From contig JAQICW010000448.1 of NCBI GenBank assembly GCA_027858355.1, positions 1 through 6,404 on the forward strand: a DNA stretch of 6,404 nucleotides. Reading direction: 5' to 3'. Origin of the DNA: Desulfobacula sp. GTDB taxonomy: Bacteria; Desulfobacterota; Desulfobacteria; Desulfobacterales; Desulfobacteraceae. The position numbers were made by a program, and so were the translations under genes. How positions within the stretch are numbered: the stretch's first letter is position 1; every line of letters begins with the position of its first letter. The notes beneath the pieces are model-generated. The model was not told where the DNA came from, made no database searches, and was given only the letters and a program-made list of their open reading frames with translations. This document shows, piece after piece, positions 5,547-6,404 of the stretch.

Positions 5547-6404
5547 ATGAAAAAAAGAATTAAAATTTGGTTTCATTCCGGTAACACTTCTAACATAAAG
5601 GAATTTTCTATCCACAAGTCTGCAATAGGGTTTGCACTTTTCATTGGCTTTTCTGTCATTGGAGTTGCTTCTTTAATAGGATACAACTATTTTCAACTGA
5701 AAAAAACATCATATGACGCTATCATTTTAAGTCAAACCATCAATAACCAGCATAGCGAAATTAAAAATCAAAGAACTCAAATCCAAAGTTTTGCCGTTAA
5801 AATAGAAGCCTTAAAAAAACAGGTTGGTAACCTTTCAAAATTTGAAGACAAAGTACGGCTTATTGCAGATATAAATCAAGCCAGTGATTCCAGCAGTTTA
5901 ATCGGTATAGGGGGAATTCCGAAAAATGAACTTGACCCGGATATTCCTTTGGGAAAAAAGCATAATAATTTGATACGTGAAATGCACCAGCAGATCAACC
6001 AGACAAGTTTTGCTGCAAAAAAACAGGGGCTTGATTTTGAAAACCTGATTAAGCAGCTTGAACAAAAAAGAAACCGTCTGGCATCTACTCCTTCCATAAG
6101 ACCCCTTGACGGAGGATGGATTACCTCAAAATTTGGATATCGCAAATCTCCTTTTACCGGCCAAAAAGAGTTTCACTCAGGCATAGATATTTCAAACAGG
6201 ATTGGAACAAAAATTATTGCCTCGGCTGATGGTAGAATCTCTTTAGCTGCCAGGAAAATGTATATTGGCAATATGGTGGTTATTGATCATGGTCATGGTC
6301 TGAACACCAGGTACGGGCATTTGAAAAAAATTCTTGTAAAAGCAGGTCAAAAAGTCAAACGGGGTGATGTCATTGCCCTTCTCGGCAACACTGGACAAAG
6401 TACA
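5547..6404 (+). CDS. Membrane-anchored M23/LytM-family zinc peptidase (3' end missing)
   Basis: This protein is probably a peptidoglycan endopeptidase or a LytM-type regulator acting on the outer face of the inner membrane. The frame is open to the window end, giving 286 residues. Seen: a basic N-terminus (MKKRIKIWF), one membrane helix at about 25-47, a coiled-coil-like stretch at about 50-105 and again near 140-180 (IREMHQQINQ, IKQLEQKRN), then the M23 domain from about 186: PLDGGWITSKFGYR, the first zinc-ligand pair in HSGID (His210, Asp214), VIDHGHGLNTRYGHL with conserved His258, and GDVIALLGNTGQST at the edge. The final GPHLHYE-type segment with the last zinc ligand should follow outside the window, so catalytic competence cannot be confirmed. 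ATG at 5547 has AAGAAG seven bases upstream (5534-5539). It starts 49 bases after argC with no terminator between, so read-through from argC is plausible. The helix plus coiled coil resembles MepM/NlpD-like or bactofilin-associated M23 proteins. Confidence 0.9.
   Translation, partial: MKKRIKIWFHSGNTSNIKEFSIHKSAIGFALFIGFSVIGVASLIGYNYFQLKKTSYDAIILSQTINNQHSEIKNQRTQIQSFAVKIEALKKQVGNLSKFEDKVRLIADINQASDSSSLIGIGGIPKNELDPDIPLGKKHNNLIREMHQQINQTSFAAKKQGLDFENLIKQLEQKRNRLASTPSIRPLDGGWITSKFGYRKSPFTGQKEFHSGIDISNRIGTKIIASADGRISLAARKMYIGNMVVIDHGHGLNTRYGHLKKILVKAGQKVKRGDVIALLGNTGQST

Overview
The window reads as a stretch of AT-rich Gram-negative bacterial chromosome. All genes lie on the + strand and gaps are short. 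The gene style (an Aap/Bzt-type polar amino-acid ABC transporter with two large permeases, ArgC of the single-domain bacterial type, and a membrane-anchored M23 peptidase right after argC) fits an anaerobic Desulfobacterota, such as the Desulfobacter/Desulfobacula group. That placement is inference from protein flavour and base composition. No rRNA or other taxonomic marker is present.

Region 1 (1-3783) is an amino-acid uptake operon in canonical order. It holds the 3' part of a periplasmic solute-binding protein (aapJ-like, cut by the window edge), two paralogous inner-membrane permeases (aapQ-like, aapM-like) and the ATPase (aapP-like). A perfect 10-bp hairpin lies between the binding-protein gene and the first permease gene. 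A textbook intrinsic terminator (3821-3856) closes the operon. The binding protein captures L-amino acids in the periplasm, the QM heterodimer forms the channel, and a P dimer drives import.

Region 2 (about 3858-5497) starts again with a weak promoter candidate. It encodes a stand-alone ADP-ribose-binding macro-domain protein followed 15 bases later by argC (N-acetyl-gamma-glutamyl-phosphate reductase, arginine biosynthesis). The close spacing and lack of a terminator suggest co-transcription. Pairing a macrodomain with argC is the least expected arrangement in the window. argC also carries a perfect 12-bp in-frame tandem duplication.

Region 3 (5547-6404) is the 5' part of a membrane-anchored, coiled-coil, LytM/M23-type zinc peptidase that runs off the right edge. 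It probably remodels cell-wall peptidoglycan and may belong to the same transcript as argC.

Most of the window is ordinary housekeeping and transport sequence. I do not see a convincing new multi-gene system. The points worth a second look are the orphan macrodomain with its CxCxC loop and altered active-site loop, the argC micro-duplication, the intercistronic hairpin, and what follows the M23 gene beyond the window.
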